Positions 22,501 to 31,759 of a DNA stretch of 54,344 bases are shown here, one piece after another (position 1 is the first letter of the stretch; each line of letters begins with the position of its first letter). Source of the stretch: Venturia oleaginea (lineage: Eukaryota; Ascomycota; Dothideomycetes; Venturiales; Venturiaceae); the NCBI GenBank assembly GCA_013176395.1, contig JABMLP010000049.1:1-54344 (forward strand). The letters are read 5' to 3'. Both the position numbers and the translations under genes were made by a program. The notes below the pieces were generated by a model. It was given only the letters and a program-made list of their open reading frames with translations. It had not been told where the DNA came from and did not search any database.

Positions 22501-25500
22501 GATCTGATCCTTGGTCTGCCATGGCTTCAAACTCACAATCCGCATATCGACTGGGGGACGTTGACACTTACGTTCCCAGATCATCGATATCCCGTGCAGG
22601 CTAGCATGCGCGCTAGAACACGGACAGCACAAAGACCTTTGCGGAAAAGGCCTACACACGTTGAAGTGGCATACTGCTATCGTCTCCAGACAGAGGAGGA
22701 TAGTCCAGTGTTCCAAATTCCCAATGAGTACCAGGAATTTGCGGAACTTTTCAAAGAGGAATCAATCGAGGATTCTCTTCCACCACACCAACCATGGGAT
22801 CATGAGATCAAGCTCAAAAACAACGAACAACCCAAGAAGTTCAAGATCTACCCGCTGCGCGAAGATCAGCTTGAAACCCTTCGTGAGTACATCGACGATT
22901 TCACGAAGAAAGGGTTTATCCGGGAGTCAAAGTCACCCGCCGGATATCCAGTTTTCTACGTACCCAAGCCCGATGGTTCACAACGATTGTGTGTCGACTA
23001 CCGACATCTGAACGAGATTTCAGAGAAGAATGCGTACACGCTGCCTTTAATCCAGGAGTTGAGGGACAGACTCCAAGGAGCCAAATGGTTCACAAAATTC
23101 GATATTCCTGCGGCTTTTCATCGAATTAGGATTAAGGAAGGTGACGAGTGGAAGACAGCATTCCGCACTCGCCTTGGGCACTACGAATACCTTGTCATGC
23201 CCTTCGGATTGACAAACGCCCCTGCTACGCTGCAAGCCTATATGGACAATGTTCTTCGTGAACATTTAGACAAGTTTGTGTCTGTTTATATGGACGATAT
23301 TTTGGTTTACTCTCGAACGTTCGAAGAACACGTCAAACACGTTCGAACAGTCCTCCGCGCACTGATGAAATTTAACTTACGGCTAAAACCATCGAAAAGC
23401 GAATTCCACAAGCAACGAATCAAGTTCGTTGGATGTTTTGTCTCTCAAGCTGGACTTGAGATCGATCCGGAAATCTACCAGAAGGTCCGCGATTGGCCAG
23501 TACCCTCGAACGTCAAAGGAGTACAGTCATTTCACGCCTTCGCAAACTACTACCGACAATTCATCGAAGGCTTTTCCGAGGTTGCAGAACCCCTTACGGG
23601 ATTGATGAAGAAAGGGATTACTTTCGAATGGAATGAGCATGCGCAAAAGGCCTTTGACGCACTCAAGACACGGTTAACCACACCACCTATTCTGCAACTG
23701 TTTGACCCAAAAAAACCAGCCACAGTCGAGGCGGATGCATCCGATCGAGCCCTCGGAGCATGCCTCAGCCAACCCGATTCAAATGGAAAGCTAAGACCGG
23801 TAGCTTACCATGCACGAAAATTCCTGAAAGCAGAAATCAACTACTCCACGTCAGACAAAGAACTTATGGCAATAGTTGATGCCTTCAAGCACTGGAAGCA
23901 TTATCTTGAAGGAGCGAAACACAAGATCACTGTGTATTCCGACCATAAGAACCTGCGGAATTTCACGACAACAAAGGAATTGAATCGACGGCAACTAAGA
24001 TGGTCAGAAGAGCTGTCATCTTACAGTTTCCAAATCCTTTACAAGAAAGGAAAGGAAAATATCAACGCCGATGCATTAAGTCGAAGAGAAGACTTTATGG
24101 CAGGAGAAAAAGAGAGATTCGAACGCGCTTTATTCCGACAGGAAGGTAATGCCCTTATACACCAGGTATCATTACTCCAGTCTGGAAAGCCCTCTTATTG
24201 GCAAGAGGTCAGGAACGCGCAACAAAAGGATCCAGATGTACAAGACTATATTCAATCAGCGGATCTGAATACCCGTATTGAAGATGGCTTGTTTATCTTC
24301 AACGACCTGGTATATCTTCCCGCAAGCCTAAGGAAACAGTACATCCTACACCAACATGAATCTCCGCTTAACGGTCATTGCCGACCAGAGATTGTCCTTT
24401 CACGACTCCAGAATACCTTCTACTTCCCTCACATGCGACAGGAAGTTTTCAAGGAAATAGGAAAGTGTGTTCTTTGCAAGAAAGCCAAATACGAACGACA
24501 CAAGCCCTACGGACTTCTCCAACCCAACAAAGCGCCTCACGGCGCATGGAAAACCATATCCATGGATTTCGTTGGACCTTTGCCACCTTCTCCAAGCTTG
24601 GATGGTGTTCAGTACGAACACATCATGGTTGTGATAGATCGACTCACGAAGTACGCGATCTTTATCCCACTACCAAAAGGCTACGACACGCGATACTTGG
24701 CAGGAGTATTCGTACGAGATGTCGTCAGCAAGCATGGCATTCCTGATAATATTATCTCAGATCGAGACAGCCTCTTCACCTCTCATTTCTGGGAAGAGCT
24801 CTGTGAGATGCTAAAGATCAGAAGAAGTTTATCAACAGCTTACCACCCTCAGACGGATGGACAAACAGAAAGAATGAACCAGACAATGGAACAGTACCTT
24901 CGCATATACGTCGATGACGATCAAAGCAATTGGGTATCGCTTTTACCTCTTGCAGCATTCGCTTATAATGCTACTGTTCAAGACACCATCAGGATGTCTC
25001 CATTCTTTGCTAACTTTGGACGAGAACCTCAATTCGAGATTGAGCAAGGAAACCTATTACCCACAGACGCAACGGTTGTTGCATCTGAGTTGTCACAGCT
25101 TCACGACCAATTGAAGTATGACATTACCTTCTTGAACATGCGCATGGCTATGCGTGTGAATCAGAAAAGAACAGTGGGACCTGTTCTTAAGAAGGGGGAT
25201 AAAGTTTACCTATGGCGACGCAACATCAAGACAAAAAGACCAAGCGAGAAACTTGACTTCAGAAAGCTCGGCGCTTTCGAAATCGACCAAGTTAAAGGTG
25301 CAGTCAATTACAAACTCAAGCTACCTAAGGGAATGAGAATACACCCGGTATTCCATGTCTCCCTGCTTGAACCAGCACATCCAGACGCCCCGCTTGACCA
25401 AAAAACGATACTCCAAGGCGATCAACTCGAGCCTGAGTATGATGTCGAAACTGTCGTTAACCATGCTATTGTGCAACGTCAGCACAAGTACCTCATTAAG

Positions 25501-25659
25501 TGGAAAGGCTATCCTACCTCGGAAAACACTTGGGAGCCTATGTCACACTTGAAGAACTCTCTCCAAGCTCTGCGGGATTTCCATCGGGAACATCCAGAGC
25601 ATTCCAGACCTCCATCCCTGAAGTCTCGATCGAACCAAGGAAGACGGAAAGATCGTTAG
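22501..25659 (+). CDS. Pol (RT-RNase H-integrase-chromodomain) of the inverted Ty3 element
   Basis: Open frame of about 1050 codons beginning at the target-site junction with the last protease strand (LILGLPWLQTHNPHIDW). An ATG at 22561 is available. Domains in order are: reverse transcriptase with CVDYRHLNEI, MPFGLTNAP and VYMDDILVYS (YMDD about residue 243 from that ATG); RNase H starting VEADASDRALGACLSQ; and integrase with an N-terminal zinc-binding region (NGHCRPE to CVLCKKAK), the core SMDFVGPLP, ISDRDSLFTSHFWEE and STAYHPQTDGQTERMNQ. A C-terminal chromodomain follows (EPEYDVETVVNH, YLIKWKGYPTSENTWEP). All catalytic acidic residues are present and the frame is intact. It lacks its own 5' LTR and gag in the same direction, so it is probably immobile on its own. 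Confidence 0.92.
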   Translation, partial: DLILGLPWLQTHNPHIDWGTLTLTFPDHRYPVQASMRARTRTAQRPLRKRPTHVEVAYCYRLQTEEDSPVFQIPNEYQEFAELFKEESIEDSLPPHQPWDHEIKLKNNEQPKKFKIYPLREDQLETLREYIDDFTKKGFIRESKSPAGYPVFYVPKPDGSQRLCVDYRHLNEISEKNAYTLPLIQELRDRLQGAKWFTKFDIPAAFHRIRIKEGDEWKTAFRTRLGHYEYLVMPFGLTNAPATLQAYMDNVLREHLDKFVSVYMDDILVYSRTFEEHVKHVRTVLRALMKFNLRLKPSKSEFHKQRIKFVGCFVSQAGLEIDPEIYQKVRDWPVPSNVKGVQSFHAFANYYRQFIEGFSEVAEPLTGLMKKGITFEWNEHAQKAFDALKTRLTTPPILQLFDPKKPATVEADASDRALGACLSQPDSNGKLRPVAYHARKFLKAEINYSTSDKELMAIVDAFKHWKHYLEGAKHKITVYSDHKNLRNFTTTKELNRRQLRWSEELSSYSFQILYKKGKENINADALSRREDFMAGEKERFERALFRQEGNALIHQVSLLQSGKPSYWQEVRNAQQKDPDVQDYIQSADLNTRIEDGLFIFNDLVYLPASLRKQYILHQHESPLNGHCRPEIVLSRLQNTFYFPHMRQEVFKEIGKCVLCKKAKYERHKPYGLLQPNKAPHGAWKTISMDFVGPLPPSPSLDGVQYEHIMVVIDRLTKYAIFIPLPKGYDTRYLAGVFVRDVVSKHGIPDNIISDRDSLFTSHFWEELCEMLKIRRSLSTAYHPQTDGQTERMNQTMEQYLRIYVDDDQSNWVSLLPLAAFAYNATVQDTIRMSPFFANFGREPQFEIEQGNLLPTDATVVASELSQLHDQLKYDITFLNMRMAMRVNQKRTVGPVLKKGDKVYLWRRNIKTKRPSEKLDFRKLGAFEIDQVKGAVNYKLKLPKGMRIHPVFHVSLLEPAHPDAPLDQKTILQGDQLEPEYDVETVVNHAIVQRQHKYLIKWKGYPTSENTWEPMSHLKNSLQALRDFHREHPEHSRPPSLKSRSNQGRRKDR

Positions 25660-25907
25660 AAGCTTCGGCAAGCTCACCGTTCGAAAGCCCACCGTTTACT
25701 CTCCGTTCCTCTTCCTCCTCTTCCTCGGGTTCCTCTAATAAACAAATTGTTTTCGTTTTTGCTCTCGCCTCAGCCAACTCCAAGATTTTGCGATTCCTTG
25801 ATATCCGAGACAACAACTCTTGTTGCTCACTCAACACTCTTTGCATTTCAATAAGGATTTTCCCCAGCTTCTCCTCGTCACGAGATAACGACTTCTTTGT
25901 TTGTTCT
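25660..25907. other. Spacer between two Ty3 elements, with minus-strand coiled-coil reading
   Basis: The 3' LTR expected after the chromodomain is absent. The minus strand of this 248-base spacer can be read as a charged coiled coil (LGKILIEMQRVLSEQQELL, then LAEARAKTKT and an EEPEEEEEEE run) continuous with LTR sequence on one side and chromodomain DNA on the other. It may be the remnant of another element's protein into which these elements inserted, or a chance frame. Confidence 0.4.
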
Positions 25908-26239
25908 TGTAAGAGTTCAACCCTCGAAGGTGTTTCGCAAGTGAGGGAAGACAGCTTATATTTCAAGTATCTAAGTACAGAGAAGAAAGTGTAAGTACAG
26001 GAAGGATAGCTAGTATATATAATCCTCCTCTTACAATAGATCCTTCTAGAAAGTATCTTTAAATGGAAACGTGACAGCTTGCAAAATAGAACATGGCAGC
26101 TTGCGAAATAGAACATGACAGCTTGCAAAATAGAACATGACAGCTTGCAAAATAGAACATGACAGCTTGCAGAATAACAAGAGAACAATTGGAAATCCAG
26201 TCATGGATAAGCTAGAGAGAAGGATTCCATCCCTTAACA
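25908..26239 (-). repeat. 3' LTR of the complete Ty3 element
   Basis: 332-bp LTR. It contains five tandem copies of a 22-bp unit, consensus GACAGCTTGCAAAATAGAAC plus AT, between about 26072 and 26172. The copy at 31760-32070 has four. Pol stops directly at its boundary (stop at 26240-26242). Confidence 0.92.
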
Positions 26240-26266
26240 TTATCCCCTCCCCCCCTCTCTTGTAGA
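26240..26266 (-). promoter_or_regulatory. Polypurine tract next to the 3' LTR
   Basis: On the coding strand an almost pure purine run (AAGAGAGGGGGGGAGGGGAT) lies within the last codons of pol, directly before the 3' LTR boundary. This is the position and composition expected of the plus-strand primer for reverse transcription. Confidence 0.8.
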
Positions 26267-29200
26267 TCGATGTGAGCGTAGTCTCTGAGGGCGTAGTATA
26301 GGTCCGTCGTTTTCAAGAACGTTGCCGTAGGCACTTTCAAAAGCGTCCAGAGCTGTAGTTTGTTGGAGTTCGCTAAGGGGTTCCCACGTAGGATCAACGT
26401 AGCCTACCCACTTAACTAAGACTTCTCGCGTTTGTTGTCGACCTCGCCGGCGCCATCTTGCGGCTAGAATAGCCTCGATACCGTATTCCTCGTCTCCTTG
26501 TTCAGTTACTATAGGAGGCGGCTGTGTATTATCTTGTATTTGTGAAGGTAGGGGATCTGTGCCAGCTCTCCTAAGTAAAGACGTATGAAATCGGTTGTGG
26601 ATTCCTCTGGGTGTATCAAGCTCGTAAGACATTGAGTTGATAACTCGTGTAACTGTATACTTCCCATGAATCCAGTCTAGTTTCTTACAAGGACGTAGGG
26701 TTTTTACGTTCTTTAGGTTGAGCCAGACTTTGTCTCCCACTTTAAAAGAGTCAGCCGGAGCACGATCTCTATTAGAGTAGTATTCTTGCTGTTGCTGAGC
26801 TGATACCATTGACGTTTCTGCCCATTCTTGTGCGTCCTTCAATTTTGCTACAAGATCTTGTGCTTTTTCTTTTGGATTCTCAGGGGTTTTCTGGGGAGCT
26901 TCAACAGTTCCTATATGCTCAATGTTATAACCGTGGGTTAAGAAGAAAGGCGATAGGCCCGTAGCTTGGTTTGGTCTATTATCGAGGCATATTTGAGCAA
27001 TAGGCAGGAGCTCAACCCAGTCGTCCTGACTAAATGTACAGAACTTACGTAGATAGGCTTCAACTTCTTGATTTCTTCTTTCCGTAGATCCATCAGTCTC
27101 AGGGTGATACGCTGTAGAGAGTCTTCTCTCTATCTTAAGAAGGTGACAAACTTCTTTCCAGAAAGCATTAACAAATTGCGTGTCCCTATCTGAGACTAGA
27201 GATCTAGGAAGCCAGTGTAATCTTACGTAGTTCTGCATAAATAGTTTTGCAAATCCTTCAGCTCCAAACTGTTCTTTAGGCACTGGGAACAGGATAGTTC
27301 CTTTACCCAAGCGGTCAGTAATAACGCAGAGTCTTGTGCATCTTTGGCTCTCTGGTAATTCGACTATGAAGTCTACTGAAATATCTTGCCAGATACGGCT
27401 AGGGACAGGAAGAGGTTTAAGTAAACCTTTCTTTTTGTCTCGCCAGACTGAAGTTCTTCCGCAGACGTCACAATTGCGTATAAACTGACGTATATCTTGA
27501 GCAAATCCCGGCCAGTAGAACTGTCTGGAGAGAATAGCAATAGTAGCTTCTCGTCCAGGATGCCCTGATAGGACTGAATCGTGTATTTCTTGAATTACTC
27601 CTGTTAAGAGAGGCTCGTAGGAGGGCAACCAGATTCGGTCTCTATAGTAGAGCTGGTTGTTTTCGACTTTACAATCTCCTATAGAAGTAGGAACCTTTAG
27701 CTTAGATGGGAACTGCCTATCTTGCTTTAGAACGCTTTGGAAAATACGTCTGTAGTCTAGATCTCCTTCGAGTGCAGTTTCCCATCTATCCCTTAGATCA
27801 CCTGAGAGAAAGGGATTTTGTATAAAGGGGATAGGTTCTTTGTCTACTTCTTGAGCATTTTCTTGGGCAGCTTCTTCTCTTGCAGGAGTCTTATCCTCTA
27901 GAACGTTAATCCAAAGCTTTGGAGGTAATAACGTTCTAGTTCTTTCAACGATTCTTGGGTCTTGAATATCCTTTGGGAGATCTTGATCCCTTCGAGTTAA
28001 GGCGTCTGGAACTACAGATTCAGAGCCTGGGCGATAGCCTAGTTTGAAGTTAAACTTAGCTAGTATCTGCGCCCATCTCATTTGCCTTTCATTTAGTTCC
28101 CTTTTTACCATAAACTTCTCAAGGTTCTTGTGATCTGTGAGGATAATGAATGGCTTACTTAGGCTTAGTAGCTCGCTAGTCCAATGGACTAGAGCTTTGA
28201 CTATAGCCATAAGTTCTTTGTCGTGGATATCATAATTGCATTCGGCTGGCAAGTGCTTAGTAGAGAAGAAAGCACATGGTTTCCAGTTACCTAGCTCATC
28301 TTTTTGACTAAGTACTGCTCCGGAAGCCCAGCCTGAAGCATCAGGTTCTACTCGCGTAGGCTTATCTTCATCAAGTGCAGACAGGACAGGTTCTTTGCAA
28401 AACTCTGCCTTAAGTTTTTGAAAAGATTCTTCTTGCTCCTTTCCCCATAAAAATGGAGTATTCTTCTTTGTAAGGCGAACCAGAGGCTCCCTTATTGTTG
28501 AGTTATCTTTTACAAAGTCACGGTAGAAGTTTGTAAAGCCTAGGAAGCCACGTACTCCTCGTAGAGTAGTAGGACGTTCCCATTCTTTAATTGCTTTGAT
28601 CTTCTCCGGATCCATGTGTAGGCCCGTTTCAGTATCTATAACGAAGCCTAGATACTTGACTCGTTTGGTATTAAACTCGCACTTCCGAATATCAAGGTAT
28701 AACCCAGCGTTAAGGCAGCTTTGAAGTATCTTTTCAGTCTTTTCTTCATGGTCTTTAAGGTTCTTTGAAGAGTATATTACTATATCGTCTAGATAAGCTG
28801 AGCAGAACTCGTCTAGGTATCGTCGAAGGATATAGTTTATATACCGTTGAAAAGACGCAGGTGCACCGGTTAAGCCAAAGGGAGTAACTAGCCATTCAAA
28901 TAGACCATATCTAGTTCGAAAGGCAGTTTTGAACTCATCTCCCGTTGCGATTCGAATCTTGTGGAAGGCAGCATTTACATCAAGCTTACTAAGATACTTA
29001 GCACGAGCTAAGGTTAGTAAAGTCTCTTTTACTAACGGTAGCGGGTACCTATCCTTTCGAGTAATTGCGTTTAAGGCTCGGTAGTCTACGCAAAAGCGTA
29101 AGCCCCCTCCTGGTTTCTTCACAAAGAGAACTGGAGACGCAGCAACTGATTTACTCTCTCGGATAAAGCCTTTATCTAGTAGCTCTGTAAGAGTCCTTCG

Positions 29201-30025
29201 CAAAACAAGGAGTTGTTCTCGACCCATACCATATAGAGGTCCCCAAGGAAGTGGTTTTCCTTCTTCTATAGGTATTTCGTGATCAATCCCAGGGCGATGC
29301 GGTGGTAGTCTCTCGGCCCTTTTAGGATCAAAGACAGCAGCGTACTTATGAAACCTCTTAGGTAGCAATTCCAGTATTTGCTCTGTTGTCAAAGGGACTT
29401 TCGGCTTCAAGGCAATATCAATATCTCGAAGAGTAACAGCAAATACTCTAGACGCGTCTTTGATTTTCTCAAGTGTAGAAGTGACAAGGCGGTGGAATCT
29501 TACGGGCGCTACTTGTTGTATATCAAGTTTGTCTTCAAATTTAGCATCGCGAATGCTAATCCCGTTTGCAAAGGTAAGAGTACCTTTAGATTCATTGATA
29601 ACGGCTTTGGTGTCCTTGAGAAAAGGCCTGCCTAGTAGAAGATCCTCAAATTGTCCCGGGACTATATAAGCAAAAGCGTTGCATATAAGTCCCCCTAAAT
29701 CTAGGTTCAACTTCGCAATTTTTGTCACTTGGGTCTGTCCTTCTTCCTTAAGAACTCCACCTATAGTACGCGGACTAATAGGGAGTACTTCAAGGTCCAT
29801 CTGCGAAGCTTTCTCCTCGTTTATTGATGCGTAGCAGCTAGATCCATTATCAAGGAGAGTTTTAAGAGAGTATATATCGTTCACTATAGTATTTGTGTAG
29901 AAAAGGCGGGAGAGCATCTTGGGTCTGAACTGCTCCCATTCTTTTTCTATCCGAGAACGGTGTGAATCAGTGTCTTTGTTCGAATTCAAAATACTATTTA
30001 CTCTCTCAATTGACTCCTTTGACAA
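26240..30025 (-). CDS. Pol polyprotein of the complete Ty3 element
   Basis: 1261-residue polyprotein in one open frame. An aspartic protease near the N-terminus has LLDNGSSCY (residues 57-65); the active triad reads D-N-G rather than the usual D-S/T-G, which is noteworthy. The reverse transcriptase has FCVDYRALNAI, TPFGLTGAPASF and YLDDIVIYS (YLDD at about 411). RNase H includes RVEPDASGWASGAVLSQ and LTDHKNLEKF. Integrase has the zinc-binding region (LSGHPGREATIAIL to NCDVCGR) and the core DISVDFIVELPES, VSDRDTQFVNAFWKE and LSTAYHPETDGSTERRNQEVE. The C-terminal chromodomain contains GIEAILAARW, LVKWVGYVDPTWEP and LSELQQTTALDAF. All integrase and RT carboxylates are present. The frame lies 47 bases after gag, in a different frame. 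Confidence 0.94.
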   Translation of the reverse strand: MSKESIERVNSILNSNKDTDSHRSRIEKEWEQFRPKMLSRLFYTNTIVNDIYSLKTLLDNGSSCYASINEEKASQMDLEVLPISPRTIGGVLKEEGQTQVTKIAKLNLDLGGLICNAFAYIVPGQFEDLLLGRPFLKDTKAVINESKGTLTFANGISIRDAKFEDKLDIQQVAPVRFHRLVTSTLEKIKDASRVFAVTLRDIDIALKPKVPLTTEQILELLPKRFHKYAAVFDPKRAERLPPHRPGIDHEIPIEEGKPLPWGPLYGMGREQLLVLRRTLTELLDKGFIRESKSVAASPVLFVKKPGGGLRFCVDYRALNAITRKDRYPLPLVKETLLTLARAKYLSKLDVNAAFHKIRIATGDEFKTAFRTRYGLFEWLVTPFGLTGAPASFQRYINYILRRYLDEFCSAYLDDIVIYSSKNLKDHEEKTEKILQSCLNAGLYLDIRKCEFNTKRVKYLGFVIDTETGLHMDPEKIKAIKEWERPTTLRGVRGFLGFTNFYRDFVKDNSTIREPLVRLTKKNTPFLWGKEQEESFQKLKAEFCKEPVLSALDEDKPTRVEPDASGWASGAVLSQKDELGNWKPCAFFSTKHLPAECNYDIHDKELMAIVKALVHWTSELLSLSKPFIILTDHKNLEKFMVKRELNERQMRWAQILAKFNFKLGYRPGSESVVPDALTRRDQDLPKDIQDPRIVERTRTLLPPKLWINVLEDKTPAREEAAQENAQEVDKEPIPFIQNPFLSGDLRDRWETALEGDLDYRRIFQSVLKQDRQFPSKLKVPTSIGDCKVENNQLYYRDRIWLPSYEPLLTGVIQEIHDSVLSGHPGREATIAILSRQFYWPGFAQDIRQFIRNCDVCGRTSVWRDKKKGLLKPLPVPSRIWQDISVDFIVELPESQRCTRLCVITDRLGKGTILFPVPKEQFGAEGFAKLFMQNYVRLHWLPRSLVSDRDTQFVNAFWKEVCHLLKIERRLSTAYHPETDGSTERRNQEVEAYLRKFCTFSQDDWVELLPIAQICLDNRPNQATGLSPFFLTHGYNIEHIGTVEAPQKTPENPKEKAQDLVAKLKDAQEWAETSMVSAQQQQEYYSNRDRAPADSFKVGDKVWLNLKNVKTLRPCKKLDWIHGKYTVTRVINSMSYELDTPRGIHNRFHTSLLRRAGTDPLPSQIQDNTQPPPIVTEQGDEEYGIEAILAARWRRRGRQQTREVLVKWVGYVDPTWEPLSELQQTTALDAFESAYGNVLENDGPILRPQRLRSHRSTREGGRG

Positions 30026-30072
30026 TTTTGCTCTATCTACTCTACGCCTCCATCCACGACTTTGGATAGAGG

Positions 30073-31095
30073 CTACTCTTTTTCCGAGTAGTCCTCTTCT
30101 TCAACTTCTTCATTCTCCTCAGTGGTTCCTTTGGCCCTTTTTGAACCAAGTTGCGTGACTCTTTCTACCTCTGTATCCAACCAGCAGTCTTTCATTCTAT
30201 GGCCGGCCTTCCCACAGCGTAAGCAGAGGTTATTTGCCTTCCTATATTCATAGGCTTTAGACGAAATTTTTAACTTGTTTACGCGTGTAGGCTCCCAGTC
30301 CATAGCGTTCAGATCTTTAAAAGACTTCTCTTTATCTCTGAATCGTAACTTATCTTCTGAGGAAGAGAGCATCTTTGCTGTAGTGATTTGCATACTTGTA
30401 TTCAAAAGATCGGACACAAACTGCTGGTAGGAGGTACTCTGAGATTGGCCTATTCTCTGGTTTCGCAGCTCTTGATTTATTGCTTTGTGTAGAAATGCAA
30501 TTTTAACAGCGTCAGGCCAAGTCATTCCTCCAGCATTAGCAAGAGTGGTTTCAAAACGGGGAAGAAAAGAGAAGAAGGGTTCTTTCTCTTTTTGTTTGAT
30601 TGTGGACAGGCTTACAGTAGCTCTTTGTTGTTGTACTGGATCGCCATAGAAGTTGTCCATATACTGTAACAATTTCTGTCCCGTTTTATCTTCCTCTGGA
30701 GCTGTCTTTACGTAGGCCAGAGTAGCCTGAGCTGCGGAGCCTCGTAGAGAGGAGAAGATGTAGGCAAATTGGTTCCTACTATCCCCTATAGATTCTGCGT
30801 CTATCTCCAACTTCATCCTTGCTTGTTGAAACCACTGAGCCCATTCAGAACGCTTGCCATCAAATTCTTGGAGCTTAGGAAGTACAGCTTTCTTCCTATG
30901 TATTCTGTCTTTTTGTGAATTCTTAGTCTCTTGTCCTTCTACTACGTTCTCAGAGCGAGTAGTGTTAGGCAAGATTGTAAGAATACGCGTAATAGCATCG
31001 TTCTGAATGGCTAGTTGATGTTGTAATGCTGCCATAGCTTCTTGTAGGGCTTGGGGTTCTTGAGGAACTCTTTGTTCCTGATCTTCTCCTTCCAT
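30073..31095 (-). CDS. Gag polyprotein of the complete Ty3 element
   Basis: 340-residue Gag. After a Gln-rich N-terminus (EGEDQEQRVPQEPQALQEA) the capsid region begins at about residue 73 (LPKLQEFDGKRSEWAQWFQQ) and includes FAYIFSSLRGSAAQATLAYV, KLLQYMDNFYGDP and LPRFETTLANAGGMTWPDA. The nucleocapsid zinc knuckle CLRCGKAGHRMKDC lies at about 292-305. The tail is acidic. It ends 47 bases before pol, in another frame, so pol is probably expressed by reinitiation or frameshift. The stretch at 32657-33254 is a fragment of the same family in the opposite direction. Confidence 0.93.
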   Translation of the reverse strand: MEGEDQEQRVPQEPQALQEAMAALQHQLAIQNDAITRILTILPNTTRSENVVEGQETKNSQKDRIHRKKAVLPKLQEFDGKRSEWAQWFQQARMKLEIDAESIGDSRNQFAYIFSSLRGSAAQATLAYVKTAPEEDKTGQKLLQYMDNFYGDPVQQQRATVSLSTIKQKEKEPFFSFLPRFETTLANAGGMTWPDAVKIAFLHKAINQELRNQRIGQSQSTSYQQFVSDLLNTSMQITTAKMLSSSEDKLRFRDKEKSFKDLNAMDWEPTRVNKLKISSKAYEYRKANNLCLRCGKAGHRMKDCWLDTEVERVTQLGSKRAKGTTEENEEVEEEDYSEKE

Positions 31096-31759
31096 ATTTT
31101 CACCTATGAGAGATAATAGAGAGCACTACTATACACACTCCTAGGCTCTACTCTAGAGATTTGCTAGGCAGTATAGAGTCAATGCCTATTAGTATAGGAA
31201 GGTGACTATAGAATCCCAGAAGGATTTTTTACACTATAGTCCGCTCTGCAATCCTTATTACTAAGGACAGAGCTCCCAGGGACTGTGAAGGCCAAGTGTA
31301 TTAAATCTCTCTCCCTAGCTCTTTCTTTCCTCAGCTTATTACAGCTTCAACTCCTAAGACTACGCTGTCTTAGGATGACCTGCCCTTGCTTCTTGGAGAT
31401 TCTAGCACGTTCTAGAAAATCTCAGTTTGAATTCTCTTGAATTCCCTTTTTGGATTGGCCCTTTCGGTTGGCCCTTGCTTCTTGGAGATTCTAGCACCTT
31501 CTAGAAAATCTCAGCTTGAATTCTCTTGAATTCCCTTTTTGTTTGGCCCTTGAGGTTGGCCCTTGAAGTTGGCCTTTGAGGTTGGCCCTTGCTTCTTGAG
31601 TTAGGACAAGTGTCCTCTTCTTGAAATTCCTTTCTGTTTGGCCCTTGAGGTTGGCCCTCGCTTCTTGGATTAGGACAAGTGTCCTCTTCTTGAAATTCCT
31701 TTTTGGAGCTTGCTCTCTGTGAGCCTTTCTTCCTTTGTAAGATTGAGGTACTTAGATAA
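31096..31759 (-). repeat. Repetitive leader of the complete Ty3 element
   Basis: The untranslated leader between 5' LTR and gag is built partly of repeats. A block starting GCCCTTGCTTCTTGGAGATT occurs at 31382 and 31471 (89-base period), and a second block (GACAAGTGTCCTCTTCTTGA) occurs near 31607 and 31674. Short TTGGCCCTTGAGG units lie between them. On the minus strand one frame reads as repeated KEFQEEDTCPN segments (31501-31779), overlapping the LTR edge. It is probably not a real protein but shows a tandem structure. Confidence 0.7.

Larger units (their letters stand above)
19149..25659. mobile_element. Ty3/gypsy retrotransposon with inverted gag-protease half
   Basis: One chromovirus-type Ty3/gypsy element lies in two opposed halves. 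The minus strand holds a 470-bp LTR (22496-22027), a primer-binding region, gag and protease. The plus strand holds a second LTR (19149-19618) at the far left and reverse transcriptase to chromodomain at 22501-25659. The two LTRs are inverted relative to each other; one difference was seen in the part compared. The 5-bp sequence CTCGG follows the right LTR (22497-22501), and its complement CCGAG flanks the left LTR (19619-19623). This fits an antisense LTR inserted in the pol frame with a CTCGG duplication, then inversion between the two LTRs. The LTR at 19149 sits in the tail of the pogo transposase. No 3' LTR was found downstream of pol. Confidence 0.85.

Noticed and set aside
26072..26172. 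Regular 22-bp repeats resembling a small CRISPR array
   Set aside because: The units are head-to-tail without spacers, lie inside LTRs of a eukaryotic retroelement, and occur in both LTRs.
25538..26188. 216-codon minus-strand ORF with repeated Cys-rich CHVLFCK units
   Set aside because: The repetitive N-terminal part is the translation of the 22-bp LTR repeats; the rest crosses the spacer and the antisense of the chromodomain. Not a gene as a whole.
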